Positions 56,620 through 64,000 of a stretch of DNA of 64,000 bases are shown here, one piece after another. A program made the position numbers and the translations under genes. The DNA is taken from the NCBI RefSeq assembly GCF_018402285.1, contig NZ_JAGYJH010000003.1:744001-808000 (forward strand), given 5' to 3'. Position 1 is the first letter of the stretch, and each line of letters starts with the position of its first letter. The notes under the pieces were generated by a model. The model made no database searches. It worked only from the letters and a program-made list of their open reading frames with translations, and was not told where the DNA came from. This DNA comes from Hyphomonas sp. (GTDB lineage: Bacteria; Pseudomonadota; Alphaproteobacteria; Caulobacterales; Hyphomonadaceae).

Positions 56620-57462
56620 ATGACCCGCAAGATCACGCTCGCCGCCATTCAGTTCACGCCCACCGATGATGTTCAGCAGAATATCGACCGCGTCGCCGGC
56701 TTCGTCCGCGACGCGGCCGCAAAGGGCGCCGACGTCGTGCTGCCGCCGGAACTCTTCTGCGGCTTCTATTTCTGCAAGACGCAGGAAGAAGAGCATTTCG
56801 CCCGCGCCATCGAATGGCAGGAACATCCGGCTGTTCATCAGCTCTCGGATCTTGCGGCTGAGCTTGGTGTTGTCATTCCTGTCTCGATCTACGAAAAGGA
56901 AGGCCCACACTATTTCAATTCGGTCGTGATGATCGATGCGGACGGCACGCCGCTCGGCGTTTATCGCAAGAGCCACATTCCCGACGGTCCCGGCTACCAG
57001 GAAAAGTTTTACTTCCGCCCGGGTGATACGGGGTTCCGCGTCTGGAACACGATGAAGGGCCGGATTGGCGTTGGCATCTGCTGGGATCAGTGGTTCCCGG
57101 AAGCGGCGCGCGCAATGACCCTCCTGGGGGCAGACGCGCTGCTTTACCCCACCGCTATCGGCGCAGAGCCCCAGGACGCCTCCCTCGACACGGCCGCGCG
57201 CTGGCGCCGCGGCATGCAGGGCCATTCGGTGGCCAATGTCATTCCTGTCATTGCCGCCAACAGGGTTGGCAATGAAGAAGGACAGGTCTTCTATGGCACC
57301 AGCTTCATCACGGATGAAACAGGTGACATTGTCGTGGACATGGACCGCAAGGAAGAGGGGGTTCTTGTCGCGACCTTCGATCTGGACCATATCGACCGGG
57401 CCCGTGCCGCCTGGGGTTTCTTCCGTGACCGGAGAACCGACCTCTACGATATGCTGATCTAG
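56620..57462 (+). CDS. aguB: N-carbamoylputrescine amidase
   Basis: A nitrilase-superfamily amidase that hydrolyses N-carbamoylputrescine to putrescine, carbon dioxide and ammonia. 280 residues. The Glu-Lys-Cys triad is visible: Glu44 in LPPELFCGFYF, Lys117 in YRKSHIPDGPGYQEKFYF and Cys154 in GVGICWDQWFPE. AAGGAGG precedes the ATG closely. It is in an operon with aguA. It converges with the diguanylate cyclase gene (21-base gap). Confidence 0.94.
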   Translation: MTRKITLAAIQFTPTDDVQQNIDRVAGFVRDAAAKGADVVLPPELFCGFYFCKTQEEEHFARAIEWQEHPAVHQLSDLAAELGVVIPVSIYEKEGPHYFNSVVMIDADGTPLGVYRKSHIPDGPGYQEKFYFRPGDTGFRVWNTMKGRIGVGICWDQWFPEAARAMTLLGADALLYPTAIGAEPQDASLDTAARWRRGMQGHSVANVIPVIAANRVGNEEGQVFYGTSFITDETGDIVVDMDRKEEGVLVATFDLDHIDRARAAWGFFRDRRTDLYDMLI

Positions 57463-57483
57463 GCCAGACTGCCTGCGGCCGGA

Positions 57484-59298
57484 TCAGCCGCGATGGGAGG
57501 TTCCGAACAGGCGCGCGACGCGATCTTCGGTTTCGTCATTATCTGCGAAGATGACTGGCTCGATGCGCCGGCGCTCGCGCCGGCGCTGGTCTGCGATGCG
57601 GATTCCACCGCGCCCGTTTGCCTTTACGTGATAAAGTTCAGCATCTGCGTGACGCAGCATGCCTTCAAAGCCGGTCTTGTGGTCGTGGAACGCGATGCCG
57701 ATGCTTGCGCCAACCGTGATGTAGTTTTCCTCAAACTGCAGCGGTGTCATAATGGCTTTCAGGAAGGCATTTGCCTGGGTGATGATGTCCATCCGGTTCT
57801 GCCAGTGATAGCTCATGATCAGGAACTCGTCCCCGCCCACCCGGAATATATCGCCGCGCCCGCCAAAGTGCGCGCGCAGTTTTTCGGCCACCGCAACCAG
57901 CACCGCATCCCCCGCCGCATGGCCAAAGCTGTCATTTACCGGTTTGAAATTATCAAGATCGATCGCGACTGCCGCGCCATAACGCTCGCTGGTCTGCCGG
58001 CTTTCCAGTCGACAGATCCGGTCAAGCAGGCGGCGGTTGCCAAGGCCCGTCATGGCGTCCGTGTTCGCCCAGAATTCGCCCTGCCGCACCTGACCGCCCA
58101 GAACCGCGCTGAGATAGGCGAGTGCAAAGGCGAATGCCAGCGGCAGCAGGAAAGGGTTGATGGGCACATAAGGCGTCACATCAAATGGACGAAGATAGAT
58201 CCAGACCGTTGCCAGGAGGCAGGGCAGCCAGGCGATCAGCGCGCTGCGCGCCCCGGAAACGCCTTGCGCGGACATCCAGGCGAGGCCGGCAACCAGCACG
58301 ATCGGACCAATTCCGGTGGCGATGACGAAGCTCAGATGGCCAATCCAGTCAGGCAGCGCAAAACTTATTCCGGTCAGTGCACTGACGAATGCCAGAGAAC
58401 AGAAGACGCGGCCAAGCCAGGGCGCCTGCCTGGCCATGTCCAGAAACACCATGATGAACATTGTACCCAATGCCATCATCATGCCCTGCGCAAAGAAAAC
58501 GGTCTGCGCAAAGTTGAAATTCAGATGCATCCCGATCAGTGCGTTCAGCAACCCGGAGGAAAGAAGGATGTAGAGCGCGGCCGACAGGGCAAAGGCTATG
58601 TAGATGCGAAACGCGCCGTTCGCCGCCGCAAACGACATCGAGGTGGCATAGATCGCAAACGCCAGCGCGGCGCCGACGATCAGGCTCCAGACAAGGGTTT
58701 CCCTGGTCGCGCGCTGAGCAAAACGCGCTTCGGAAGCAATTGTCACCGGCAACAGGATCAGCGAAGAGCTACGAACCCGGACAAAATATTCCCGCGATTC
58801 GCCAGGCGGAACATACAAATGGAATGCCGGATAGGCCGCAGCAATGGCCGCGCCCGTGACCGGCACGGCCGAACCGGCGGTGCTGTGGTGCAGGCTGCCA
58901 TCGGGGCGCACCTCGAATAGGTCGGTGCGCTCAAGATAGGGAAAACGAATGGCGAGTTTTGCCGATTCGACCTCCCGGCTGGAGTTCTTCAGGGCAAACC
59001 GAAGCCAGACATCGCCTTTGCCGGTTTTGAACTGGGGTGTTCGTGTGCCTGCGGGTTTGAAGCCGGCATCGTCTGCAGCAGAGATAAATGCCTGAGGGGC
59101 AAGAGCAGGATCAACTCCGTGGGCGAGGAGCAGATCAGGTGTAAAGGAGGCATCTGCAGGCAGGCGGGCAAGGTCGAAATGGCTGGCCGGCTGGCTGGCA
59201 AATGCAAGACAAGGGAGCATCAGCCAGGCGAGCGCTGCCCAAACGGCGCCGCGCCAGCGGCTCAACTTGATACCCGTACAGATCATTGCAAACCGCAT
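57484..59298 (-). CDS. Membrane diguanylate cyclase with 7TMR-DISM sensor
   Basis: 604 residues. A signal peptide (about 15-35, ending LAFA-SQ) is followed by a periplasmic 7TMR-DISM extracellular domain (about 60-190, with GDVWLRFALKNSS) and seven transmembrane helices (about 200-402). The GGDEF domain (about 410-575) has the intact active-site loop RVGGDEFL (488-492) and the metal/nucleotide block IDLDNFKPVNDSFGHAAGD. It should make cyclic di-GMP in response to a periplasmic ligand. A clear RxxD inhibitory site is not seen at the usual position (sequence GGRGDIFRVGGDEF). No partner genes are adjacent. Confidence 0.9.
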   Translation of the reverse strand: MRFAMICTGIKLSRWRGAVWAALAWLMLPCLAFASQPASHFDLARLPADASFTPDLLLAHGVDPALAPQAFISAADDAGFKPAGTRTPQFKTGKGDVWLRFALKNSSREVESAKLAIRFPYLERTDLFEVRPDGSLHHSTAGSAVPVTGAAIAAAYPAFHLYVPPGESREYFVRVRSSSLILLPVTIASEARFAQRATRETLVWSLIVGAALAFAIYATSMSFAAANGAFRIYIAFALSAALYILLSSGLLNALIGMHLNFNFAQTVFFAQGMMMALGTMFIMVFLDMARQAPWLGRVFCSLAFVSALTGISFALPDWIGHLSFVIATGIGPIVLVAGLAWMSAQGVSGARSALIAWLPCLLATVWIYLRPFDVTPYVPINPFLLPLAFAFALAYLSAVLGGQVRQGEFWANTDAMTGLGNRRLLDRICRLESRQTSERYGAAVAIDLDNFKPVNDSFGHAAGDAVLVAVAEKLRAHFGGRGDIFRVGGDEFLIMSYHWQNRMDIITQANAFLKAIMTPLQFEENYITVGASIGIAFHDHKTGFEGMLRHADAELYHVKANGRGGIRIADQRRRERRRIEPVIFADNDETEDRVARLFGTSHRG

Positions 59299-59419
59299 CA
59301 GCTTGGGCTCTTGGTTTACACCAATCCAGTAAATATGGAGTTGCAGTGATGCGCCAATTCAATCGCGCCTGGAAACGAAAGGTAAGCAGATCTGCGGTGT
59401 TTTTTGCAGGGTTGGCGCG

Positions 59420-61803
59420 TTAAAGGTTTTTGCCCGGAGACAGGTGGCTCGCGGCCGAGACGATTGCGTCGGCGTCAATCATGAAGTGCCGGTAGAGATC
59501 GCGGATCGTTCCGGTCTGGCCGAAATGCTCCACGCCCAGCGGTGTCACGGCATGGCCTTTGACCCCGCCAATCCAGGCAAGCGTGGCCGGATGTCCGTCC
59601 GTCACCGTGATCAGCTGCGCGTGCCGGGGCACGCCCTCCATCAGCCGCTCGATCTGGCTGAGCGCTGTTTTCTTGCCGCGCGCGCGGGCCCGCCGCGCCG
59701 CCGTCCAGCCCGAGTTCAGCCGGTCGGCAGAGGTGACAGCCAGAACGCCGATATCGCGCCGGCCTTCGCCAATCCGCGCGGCTGCCTTGATGGCTTCAGG
59801 CGCAATCACGCCCTGATAGGCAATGATCACTTCGGCGTTCGGGCCGGGCTTGCGCAGCCAGTAACCGCCATCAATCACGCCCTGCCGGAACCCGGCGTCC
59901 TGGCGGGACCAGACGCGCACCTGCTCAACCGGCCGGGTCGAAAGCCGCAGGTAGACCGAGCCGCCGGTCTCATCGCGCAGCCAGGTACGTTCGTCCGGGT
60001 CGCCTTCGCCGTCGCGCTGCAGATAGTCGAACGACCAGTCCATGATGATCGACAGCTCATCCAGGAAGGCCGGTTCAAAGGAGACAATGCCGTCCTGGCT
60101 CATGCCGATCAGCTGCGCGCCGATGGACTGGTGCGCGCCGCCTTCCGGGGCGAGTGTCACGCCGCTCGGCGTGCCTGCGATGATGAAGCGTGCATCCTGG
60201 TAGCAGGCATAGTTGAGCGCATCGAGGCCGCGGGCCACGAACGGGTCATAGACCGTTCCGATGGGAATGAGCCGCTCACCGAAGAGGGAATGGGAAAGCC
60301 CCGCCGCGCCGAGCAGCAGGAACAGGTTCATCTCTGCGATGCCGAGCTCGATATGCTGGCCTTCTGGTGAAAACGCCCATTTCTGCGCGGACGGGATCTT
60401 TTCGTCCCGGAACGTGTCGGCGACATTTTCGCGGGCAAACAGGCCGCGCCGGTTCACCCAGCCGCCCAGATTGGTCGACACCGTCACATCCGGCGACGTC
60501 GTCAGGATGCGCTGGGCAAGCGCGCTGTCTTCCCGCGCCAGACTGTCGAGGATCTTGCCGAGGCCCGCCTGGGTGGAGAGTGTCTCATCGTCGAGAAAAA
60601 CCGGCCCCGGTGAGGCGACCCGCGGCGCGGTAAAGCGGCGTGGCCCCCTGGCAAAGAACGCAACCGATTGCAGCGCGGTGTTGAACGCGACAGGATCCTT
60701 CACGGTCGCCAGCGGCGCCCATTCCTCGCCCTGGTTCACGCCCATGGCCTTCTGGAAATCCGCCATCTGCGCCTTGGTCATCAGGCCGGCATGATTGTCC
60801 TTGTGCCCGGCAAGCGGGGTTCCCCAGCCCTTGATGGTATAGGCGAGAAACACGGTCGGGCGCTCGTCATCTGCGCGTGCGAAAGCGTCCAGAAGCGTCT
60901 CGAGACACTGCCCCCCAGATTGTTCATCAGCTCACTGAGCTCAGCGTCTGACCGTTTCCCGATCAGCTCGGACACATCCCCCTGGTCGCCAAGCTCGTCC
61001 AGAAGGCGCTTGCGCCAGGCCGCCCCGCCCATATAGGTCAGCGCCGAGTAAAGCGAATTGGGGCAATCCTCGATCCATTGTTTCAGGCGCTGCCCGCCGG
61101 GTTCTGCAAAGGCGGCTCGCTGCAGCGCGCCGAAGCGGAGCACTTCGACCCGCCAGCCAAACGCCTTGAAGATCGCCTCGATCTTCGACCAGAGACCCTC
61201 ATGTACAACCCCGTCGAGGCTCTGGCGGTTATAGTCGATGATCCACCAGGTATTGCGCAGGTCGTGCTTCCAGCCCTCCTGAAGGCATTCATACACATTG
61301 CCCTCGTCGAGCTCTGCGTCGCCCACCAGCGCCACCATTCTGCCGGCCGGGCGCTTGCCGGAGCCGAAATCCGTCCACGGACGGGCAATCAGATAGTCCT
61401 GTATGATCGAGGCAAAGGCGGTCTCTGCCACGCCGAGGCCGACAGAGCCGGTGGAGAAATCCACGTCATCAATGTCCTTGGTGCGGGAGGGATAGGACTG
61501 CGCCCCGCCATAACCGCGGAAATTCTCCAGCTTTTCGCGCGTCTGGCTGCCCATCAGGTAATGCATTGCATGGAACACCGGCGCCGCATGCGGTTTCACC
61601 GCCACGCGGTCCTCGGGCCGCAGCACATGAAAATAAAGCGCCGTCATGATCGAGACGATGGAGGCGCAGCTGGCCTGGTGCCCACCGACCTTCACCTCAT
61701 CCTCCGCCTTCTCGCGAAGGTGGTTGGCATTGTGAACCGTCCAGGCGGCAAGCCAGAGCAGGCGCTGCTCGATTGTTTTCAGCTGATCGAGGGAAGGGGG
61801 CAT
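59420..61803 (-). pseudogene. Frameshifted thiamine-diphosphate E1/transketolase-like enzyme (AceE-type)
   Basis: Two overlapping frames encode consecutive halves of one protein of about 794 residues. The first (61803 to about 60910, then garbled to a stop at 60781) has KVGGHQASCASIVSIMTALYF, FSTGSVGLGVAETAFASIIQ and the ThDP motif GDAELDEGN...WWIIDYNRQSLDG. The second (from about 60910 to 59420; possible GTG restart at 60853) has FLAYTIKGWGTPLAGHKDNH and HIELGIAEMNLFLLLGAAGL. The halves join at a run of six G where a seventh would restore QCLETLLDAFARADDERPTV. It resembles homodimeric pyruvate dehydrogenase E1 and related alphaproteobacterial transketolase-like proteins. No E2 or E3 gene is near. 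Motifs on both sides look unspoilt, so the lesion is recent, a sequencing error, or programmed. Confidence 0.85.
60911..60916 (-). other. Frameshift site in a six-G run
   Basis: On the minus strand the sequence reads AATCTG-GGGGG-CAG (six G in all). Reading through in the first frame gives MNNLGGSVSRRFWT. Restoring one G gives MNNLGGQCLETLL and joins the two halves of the E1-like enzyme exactly. Homopolymer length change is the simplest cause. Confidence 0.85.
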
Positions 61804-61907
61804 GGGATTAGGCCATCTCGCAGGGGAAGGGGCATTTCCTTCCGCCTAAAACAGGCGCGCGCGCAAGTCCATTGGACCGGCACAAAAGCTTGGGGCGGCG
61901 CGCCGCG

Positions 61908-62909
61908 CTAAACGCCCATCCAGGCGCGCAGGTTCGTGAGGAACTGACCGACCCCGGCGCCGATGAAGAAAAAGGCAGCGGCGAGCGCGATATAGGGCCC
62001 GGCGAATATACTCACAACGATGAGCGCGAGGACGGCCGCGACCAGCGAGAAAAACGGGATCAGGACGATCTGTCGAAGCAAGGCGCCGCCGGCATGCGCC
62101 CGGTCTGTGCGCCCTGCCGCCGCCACCGATAGTAGCCAGCGCAGGTGAAGCACCCGGCCTATGCCGAGTTTCACCGGCCCACCGGTTCCTGCGGCCTCGT
62201 CCAACGCGTCGGCCATGCGCTGCGTCATCACGAAATCACCGATCTTCCGCCGGCCGATCTGCAAATGATTGCGGCGCACTTCCGCCATCCGGAAGAGCCC
62301 GCCACCTTCCATCACGACGCCGGACCCGATGCTGCCAATCTCGCCGCTATAGATGACGCCCCACGGCCGCGCGAGCAGAAAGCCTACCACCGGCGCTGCG
62401 ATCCACATAAACAGGATTGTCCAGCCGAGCGCGGCGGAGCGCGGGTCTTTCTGGTTCAGTCCGAAAGCCGCTTCGATCTCGCGGTTCAGCGGCGCGCTCA
62501 TCTTCTTGTTGCGCCAGCTATAGTCGATGACGAGGTCTTCGTATTTCTGACAAGTCTTGTCTGGCCCGCAAAGACGGGGCGGAAAGCCGAGTTGTGCGCG
62601 GATGCGGGCTTTGGGCTGGTCGCTGAGCGCGTCGTAAAGCGCCTGTTCCTGCGGTGTGAACGTCATCGGCTTCGAGCGCTTGTTCGCTGCGCGGTAGATG
62701 ATCGTGCTGAAGTAGGAGAAGGCCGCTTCCTGCCGGGCAGCAGCGTCGAGACGCGCATCGCCTTCGCCGGTGATCGGAAAAGCGGCCTCGATCTCCCCAG
62801 TGGATGGAATGTCATTCAGATACGCCTGGGCCGCAGCAGGCGCCGCGATTGCCAGAAGCGCTCCGAGCGAAACGAACGCCGCTCTGACCCAGTGTGCGAA
62901 TGCTCTCAT
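61908..62909 (-). CDS. Unknown secreted and membrane-anchored protein
   Basis: 333 residues from ATG 62909, preceded by GGGGGCGAGC; an ATG at 62921 is also possible. A signal peptide (about 5-28, ending APAAAQA) is followed by a soluble region (about 30-155) with two Cys in LCGPDKTCQKYEDLV. One helix comes at about 163-185, then a cytosolic-looking middle part with a Gly-rich GSIGSGVVMEGGGLFRM. Two hydrophobic helices (about 275-320) and NLRAWMGV follow at the end. No family was recognised. It stands alone. An 8-bp dyad lies just upstream of the first possible start. Confidence 0.65.
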   Translation of the reverse strand: MRAFAHWVRAAFVSLGALLAIAAPAAAQAYLNDIPSTGEIEAAFPITGEGDARLDAAARQEAAFSYFSTIIYRAANKRSKPMTFTPQEQALYDALSDQPKARIRAQLGFPPRLCGPDKTCQKYEDLVIDYSWRNKKMSAPLNREIEAAFGLNQKDPRSAALGWTILFMWIAAPVVGFLLARPWGVIYSGEIGSIGSGVVMEGGGLFRMAEVRRNHLQIGRRKIGDFVMTQRMADALDEAAGTGGPVKLGIGRVLHLRWLLSVAAAGRTDRAHAGGALLRQIVLIPFFSLVAAVLALIVVSIFAGPYIALAAAFFFIGAGVGQFLTNLRAWMGV

Positions 62910-62923
62910 GCTCGCCCCCATCC

Positions 62924-62943
62924 GTGTTATTACAAAATAACAC
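62924..62943. promoter_or_regulatory. Dyad GTGTTATT-N4-AATAACAC, probable operator
   Basis: A perfect 8-bp inverted repeat with a 4-base centre (ACAA) in an AT-rich island of otherwise GC-rich DNA. It sits two bases before the first possible ATG (62921) of the unknown membrane protein gene. A repressor bound there would block transcription or early elongation of that gene. The binding protein is not identified. Confidence 0.55.
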
Positions 62944-63034
62944 CCAAAAGAGCAAAATTTCAACTTTGGACCAGGGCGCCGTCCTGCGCGCGCTCGAACT
63001 GGCTTGATTCTGGCCTGAATTCCGGCCCAATGCC

Positions 63035-63358
63035 TCAGCGTACTGAGCGGCGGGCCTTGTCGAACATGTCGGTGAGCGCCGCGCCCGGCCCGTTGGCCAC
63101 CTGATGATACCAGTCCGGCATCGCCTGCAGCACACCGGCCGTGTCGGCCCAGCGGCGTATATTTGCGTCGGCCGTCAGCTGGAAAGCCTGGCGCATGTAG
63201 TTTTCATCCGCCGCGTCAAACCCGTCCGCGAGGGTGATGGAAGAAAAGCTGATCATGCTTTTCTGCATAGACAATAATGTGTCGAGCGATGCGGAAGTGA
63301 GCGCCAGAGAGGCGCGCCAGGGCGCCAGCCACAAGTCAAACATCTGTTTTGTATCCAT
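63035..63358 (-). CDS. Small helical protein, possibly phasin-like
   Basis: 107 residues beginning MDTKQMFDLWLAPWRASLAL. AAAGGA 8 bases upstream sets this start over longer readings. It has no signal peptide, no Cys, and is amphipathic and mostly helical by eye (SASLDTLLSMQKSMISFSS, EDNYMRQAFQL-type stretches), ending in a basic tail. Size and helicity would fit a small granule-associated (phasin-like) protein, but no family signature was recognised. It is divergent from murI, with a short dyad between them. Confidence 0.6.
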   Translation of the reverse strand: MDTKQMFDLWLAPWRASLALTSASLDTLLSMQKSMISFSSITLADGFDAADENYMRQAFQLTADANIRRWADTAGVLQAMPDWYHQVANGPGAALTDMFDKARRSVR

Positions 63359-63386
63359 CAGCTTTGTCCTTTTGTGTACGCCGCTA

Positions 63387-63401
63387 TTGTGCGCTGCACA
63401 A
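63387..63401. promoter_or_regulatory. Dyad TTGTGC-GCT-GCACAA between the small gene and murI
   Basis: A perfect 6-bp inverted repeat with a 3-base centre, 29 bp upstream of the small helical-protein gene and 69 bp before murI. It contains TGC-N3-GCA, similar in form to the sites of PhaR-type regulators of polyhydroxyalkanoate genes. That link is weak. Confidence 0.4.
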
Positions 63402-63469
63402 CAAAACTCATGCCAAAAGCCTGATTCCGCCCCGTTTTCGCCGCGCGGGAATGGGCTTAACTGGTCTCC

Positions 63470-64000
63470 ATGATGCCGGATGCGCCCTATCCCTTTGAGC
63501 CATCGCCTGCAAAAGGGCGGATCCTGGTCTTCGATTCCGGCGTTGGCGGGCTCACCGTGGCCAGTGAAATCCGCGCGCTGGGTCCCCGCCTGTCGGTTCA
63601 TTATGCCGCCGATACCGGCTTTTTCCCGTATGGGGACAAATCAGACGACGCCCTGCGCGCCCGCCTGCCTGCCGTCGCCAGGGCCCTGACGGACGCCGTG
63701 AAGCCGGACGTCTTCGTCATCGCCTGCAACACGGCCAGCACCCTGGCCCTCACTGAAGTACGCGCCGTGCTGGGCATTCCCGTCGTCGGCACGGTGCCCG
63801 CCATCAAGCCGGCAGCCAGGCTTACCGAAACCGGCACCATCGGCCTCCTCGCCACGCCCGGCACGATCGGGCGCGCCTACACGGCCCGCCTGATTGAGGC
63901 GTTTGCCAGGGACAAACAGGTCATCCTCCATGGCAGTCTGGAACTCGTGAAACTCGCCGAGGCGCATGCGCGCGGCGAAGATGTACCGCCAGAAGCGTTT
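63470..64000 (+). CDS. murI: Glutamate racemase (partial, runs off the window)
   Basis: Interconverts L- and D-glutamate, supplying the substrate of MurD. 177 codons are visible with no stop before the window edge; full-length enzymes have about 265-290 residues. The N-terminal motif ILVFDSGVGGLTVASEI (about 18-34) carries the first catalytic neighbourhood. The first catalytic Cys is in FVIACNTASTLAL (about residue 87). GTVPAIKPAARLT follows. The second catalytic Cys (GCTH motif) would lie beyond the window. Two adjacent ATG codons (63470, 63473) are possible starts. Confidence 0.93.
   Translation, partial: MMPDAPYPFEPSPAKGRILVFDSGVGGLTVASEIRALGPRLSVHYAADTGFFPYGDKSDDALRARLPAVARALTDAVKPDVFVIACNTASTLALTEVRAVLGIPVVGTVPAIKPAARLTETGTIGLLATPGTIGRAYTARLIEAFARDKQVILHGSLELVKLAEAHARGEDVPPEAF

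Noticed and set aside
57493..58920. 475-codon plus-strand frame over the diguanylate cyclase
   Set aside because: Antisense to an intact GGDEF gene. Biased composition (Arg, Gln, His, Lys) and no family resemblance.
63480..63689. 69-residue frame beginning at an ATG inside murI
   Set aside because: It is in a different frame from the clear glutamate racemase reading, with no motif.

Overview
The window is high-GC DNA from an alphaproteobacterium, most likely of the Caulobacterales/Rhodobacterales-like Hyphomonadaceae (Hyphomonas or a close relative). This is an inference from gene content. The evidence is a CpaA-to-CpaF type Tad pilus operon, a TacA-like NtrC-family response regulator, a large Oar-like TonB receptor, AguA/AguB, and gene junctions with tight ATGA/TGATG/GTGA overlaps. 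No rRNA, tRNA, CRISPR array, prophage or insertion sequence was seen. The content looks chromosomal and mostly core.

Layout. 1-2050: accessory-looking end with a double palindrome, a fused MNT-HEPN protein and a 100-residue Cys/His-rich protein. 2051-7616: uvrB and a Pit phosphate transporter on the minus strand, then a sigma-54 response regulator on the plus strand, with a Pho box between them. 7623-10400: an MFS transporter, then oxyR with a near-perfect OxyR operator, facing a decayed ahpC. 10707-23851: the dcw cell-wall and division cluster (mraZ, rsmH, ftsL, ftsI, murE, murF, mraY, murD, ftsW, murG, an unknown four-helix membrane protein, murC). It is preceded by MraZ-type 10-bp repeats and stops at murC without murB, ddl, ftsQ, ftsA or ftsZ. 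23945-25432: UMF1-type MFS transporter. 25429-36611: Tad/Flp pilus locus. Two TadE-like pseudopilins and a short CpaC-N-domain protein lie on the minus strand. The Flp pilin, cpaA, cpaB, cpaC, cpaD, cpaE, cpaF, tadB and tadC lie on the plus strand. 36651-42410: ALDH7-type dehydrogenase, TadD-like TPR lipoprotein, M17 aminopeptidase, a second TPR protein and an SDR protein. 42497-49592: bacterial alpha-2-macroglobulin plus PBP1C. 49745-51979: MsrA variant and a GT39-like glycosyltransferase. 52148-57462: TonB receptor behind a second Pho box, then aguA-aguB. 57484-64000: diguanylate cyclase, a frameshifted E1/transketolase-like enzyme, two unknown proteins, and the start of murI running off the end.

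How the parts fit. The dcw genes supply the cytoplasmic and lipid-linked steps of meso-diaminopimelate peptidoglycan synthesis and the septal synthase pair FtsW/FtsI. MurI at the far end feeds the same pathway with D-glutamate. The Tad locus encodes a near-complete pilus machine, with the abundant pilin cut off from the assembly genes by a strong terminator. Two Pho boxes point to phosphate-dependent control of the Pit carrier and of the big TonB receptor. The most notable anomalies are the ahpC remnant beside an intact oxyR and its operator, the single-base frameshift in a G run of the E1-like gene, the split dcw cluster with an unknown membrane protein inside it, and an MsrA lacking the active-site Trp.
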